Part shown: one piece after another, positions 62,685-64,000 of the stretch
Position numbering within the stretch: position 1 is the stretch's first letter
Layout of the letters: each line of letters starts with the position of its first letter
DNA from: Nitrospira sp.
GTDB lineage: Bacteria; Nitrospirota; Nitrospiria; Nitrospirales; Nitrospiraceae
Reading direction: 5' to 3'
Assembly: GCA_005116745.1 (NCBI GenBank)
Contig: SWDS01000006.1
Location: 144,935-208,934, forward strand
Length of the DNA: 64,000 nt
Notes under the pieces: model-generated
The model's input: only the letters and a program-made list of their open reading frames with translations
Told to the model about the DNA's origin: nothing
Databases searched by the model: none
Program-made: the position numbers and the translations under genes

Positions 62685-63272
62685 ATGAGTGTCGTAGCCC
62701 TGACCAAAAAAATCCTTCAAGCCGCGCTCTTCTATGAGATTTGGGATGCGATGAAAGTCACGTTTCGACACATGCTTCATCGACCGATGACGTTTCAGTA
62801 TCCACGGGAACAGCGCACGATTCCGGATGCGCATCGCGGTGCGCTTGGCTTGCTTCGATACGACGATGGGCATGAGCGGTGTGTCGGCTGCGATCTGTGC
62901 GAGGTTGCCTGTCCATCGCATTGTATCAAGGTGATTAGTGCGGAGGATACGACCCGTCCACTTCAGCGCTATGCCAGCGAATTCTATATCGATATCACGA
63001 AATGCGTTTTCTGCGGCTATTGTGTTGAGGCCTGTCCAGTCAATGCACTGGCAATGACCAAGATGTACGAATATTCAACCCACGACAAGCGCAGTCTGCT
63101 GTTCGACAAAAAGCGGTTGTACGATATTGGCGAACGCCACCTCGATGATGGAAAGAAATATTTGTATGCGCACAACCAAGAGAAAGATGTCGAGCAGAGC
63201 CGCGAGTACCGCTACTATTTCCCGCAGTCGGTACAGAAGTCGACCCAACCGCCGCCCAAACATCTGAGTTGA
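62685..63272 (+). CDS. nuoI: NADH-quinone oxidoreductase subunit I
   Basis: 195 residues from ATG 62685 (GAGGAG 6 bases before); an earlier TTG at 62658 is less likely. Two 4Fe-4S motifs, CVGCDLCEVACPSHC and CVFCGYCVEACPVNAL, mark the TYKY subunit passing electrons from NuoG toward NuoB. It follows nuoG by 42 bases; nuoH, normally in between, is absent. Confidence 0.96.
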   Translation: MSVVALTKKILQAALFYEIWDAMKVTFRHMLHRPMTFQYPREQRTIPDAHRGALGLLRYDDGHERCVGCDLCEVACPSHCIKVISAEDTTRPLQRYASEFYIDITKCVFCGYCVEACPVNALAMTKMYEYSTHDKRSLLFDKKRLYDIGERHLDDGKKYLYAHNQEKDVEQSREYRYYFPQSVQKSTQPPPKHLS

Positions 63273-63281
63273 GCTGAACCT

Positions 63282-63809
63282 ATGGTCGGAGTGTTTTTCA
63301 CATATTTCGCATTGGTCAGTATTGCCGCTGGTGTTTTAACGGTGACCTTGCGGCACCCGGTGCATTGCGCGCTCTCCTTGCTTGTGCTGCTGATGCACGT
63401 CTCCGGCCTGTTCATCCTGCTGAACGCGGAGTTTCTGTGGGCTGTGCAAGTCATCGTCTACGTCGGAGCCATTCTGGTGCTGTATCTCTTTGTGTTGATG
63501 TTGATGAATCTCAAAACGGATGAACGGTATTTCCACCAATCAGCGTTGTATGTTCTGGGGCCTGCTGTCTTGGGGGCCAGCTACGTTCTATACAACCTCC
63601 TGAGGTCTCCATTTGATGGAGCGAAGGGGGACACGCCGGCCGCTGTTGTGTTGCAAGACGGGGATACCTACGCCGTGGGTATTAAGATGTTCAGCGACCA
63701 TCTCTTGCAGTTTGAGATCGTCGGCATCTTTCTGCTTGGAGCTGTCATTGGAGCGATTGTTCTGGCCAAGACGCCGAAACAGCTCGATACGGAGAGAGAG
63801 CGATCATGA
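63282..63809 (+). CDS. nuoJ: NADH-quinone oxidoreductase subunit J
   Basis: 175-residue membrane subunit with five hydrophobic helices and conserved [20 protein letters not shown]. Part of the proton-pumping membrane arm. It begins 9 bases after nuoI and its TGA overlaps the nuoK ATG. Confidence 0.95.
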   Translation: MVGVFFTYFALVSIAAGVLTVTLRHPVHCALSLLVLLMHVSGLFILLNAEFLWAVQVIVYVGAILVLYLFVLMLMNLKTDERYFHQSALYVLGPAVLGASYVLYNLLRSPFDGAKGDTPAAVVLQDGDTYAVGIKMFSDHLLQFEIVGIFLLGAVIGAIVLAKTPKQLDTERERS

Positions 63810-64000
63810 TCCCGCTGTCTGCATATACAGCCGTCAGTGCCGTCCTTTTTATCATAGGGCTCATGGGTGTGCTTGTCAGACGGAACTTCATCATTGTGTT
63901 GCTGTCAGTTGAAATCATGATGAATGCGGCCAATATCAATCTCGTCGCCTTTTCACATTACTTGGAATCGATGGCAGGGCAACTTGTGGCCCTGTTCATC
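63806..64000 (+). CDS. nuoK: NADH-quinone oxidoreductase subunit K (cut by window edge)
   Basis: The first 65 residues are visible from ATG 63806, in an ATGA overlap with nuoJ. Conserved [20 protein letters not shown] and [10 protein letters not shown], with the membrane Glu in [12 protein letters not shown]. The rest, and presumably nuoL, M and N, lie beyond 64000. Confidence 0.94.
   Translation, partial: MIPLSAYTAVSAVLFIIGLMGVLVRRNFIIVLLSVEIMMNAANINLVAFSHYLESMAGQLVALFI

Overview
The window looks like a chromosome segment of a Nitrospira-type bacterium (phylum Nitrospirota). I infer this from a complex I cluster in the order nuoA-B-C-D-G-I-J-K without nuoE, nuoF or nuoH, from unusually rich PAS/histidine-kinase signalling, from moderately GC-rich codon use, and from a structured intergenic repeat (43299-43422) that I recall from Nitrospira genomes. 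No search was possible, so the assignment is an inference.

Layout: 1-6404 holds the end of a sensor kinase, an HtrA/DegP protease, purU, rimO, a gamma-carbonic anhydrase and a conserved-looking unknown gene. 6503-10891 is an accessory pocket with a ParE-type toxin-antitoxin pair, a HEPN-like gene split by an IS1595-family insertion whose exact 8-bp target duplication can be read, a TIR-like protein with an unknown C-terminal half, and two small coupled reading frames. 10977-16985 is a leftward housekeeping run (trmFO-xerC-hslV-hslU-argB-M28 peptidase). 17256-22011 is a 4.7-kb integrative element in tRNA-Val(CAC), bounded by a 47-bp direct repeat; it carries an integrase, small DNA-binding proteins and an exported amidohydrolase.

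22185-31254 holds lipoproteins, a DksA-type regulator, recR, the YbaB gene, dnaX, the SRP RNA, tRNA-Ser and tRNA-Leu, then tig-clpP-clpX (nascent-chain folding and proteolysis). 31436-43173 holds two tandem PilZ proteins, a TatA-like protein with a repeated amphipathic helix, an M24 peptidase, a class I amidotransferase, an amino-acid permease, nagZ, pepA, queE and a HAD phosphatase. 43428-52158 is a signalling block: tRNA-Leu(GAG), a 1710-residue kinase with about eleven full PAS domains and its NarL-type regulator, then a hybrid kinase with eroded ATP-site motifs and a single-domain receiver.

52241-64000 holds a small membrane protein, a PriA whose ATPase motifs are lost, an OmpA-family protein and the nuo operon, which runs off the right edge inside nuoK. 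The strongest second-look items are the helicase-dead PriA, the Tat protein with the duplicated helix, the tRNA-Val mini-element, the IS-split HEPN gene next to the TIR-like gene, the incomplete nuo cluster and the degenerate hybrid kinase.
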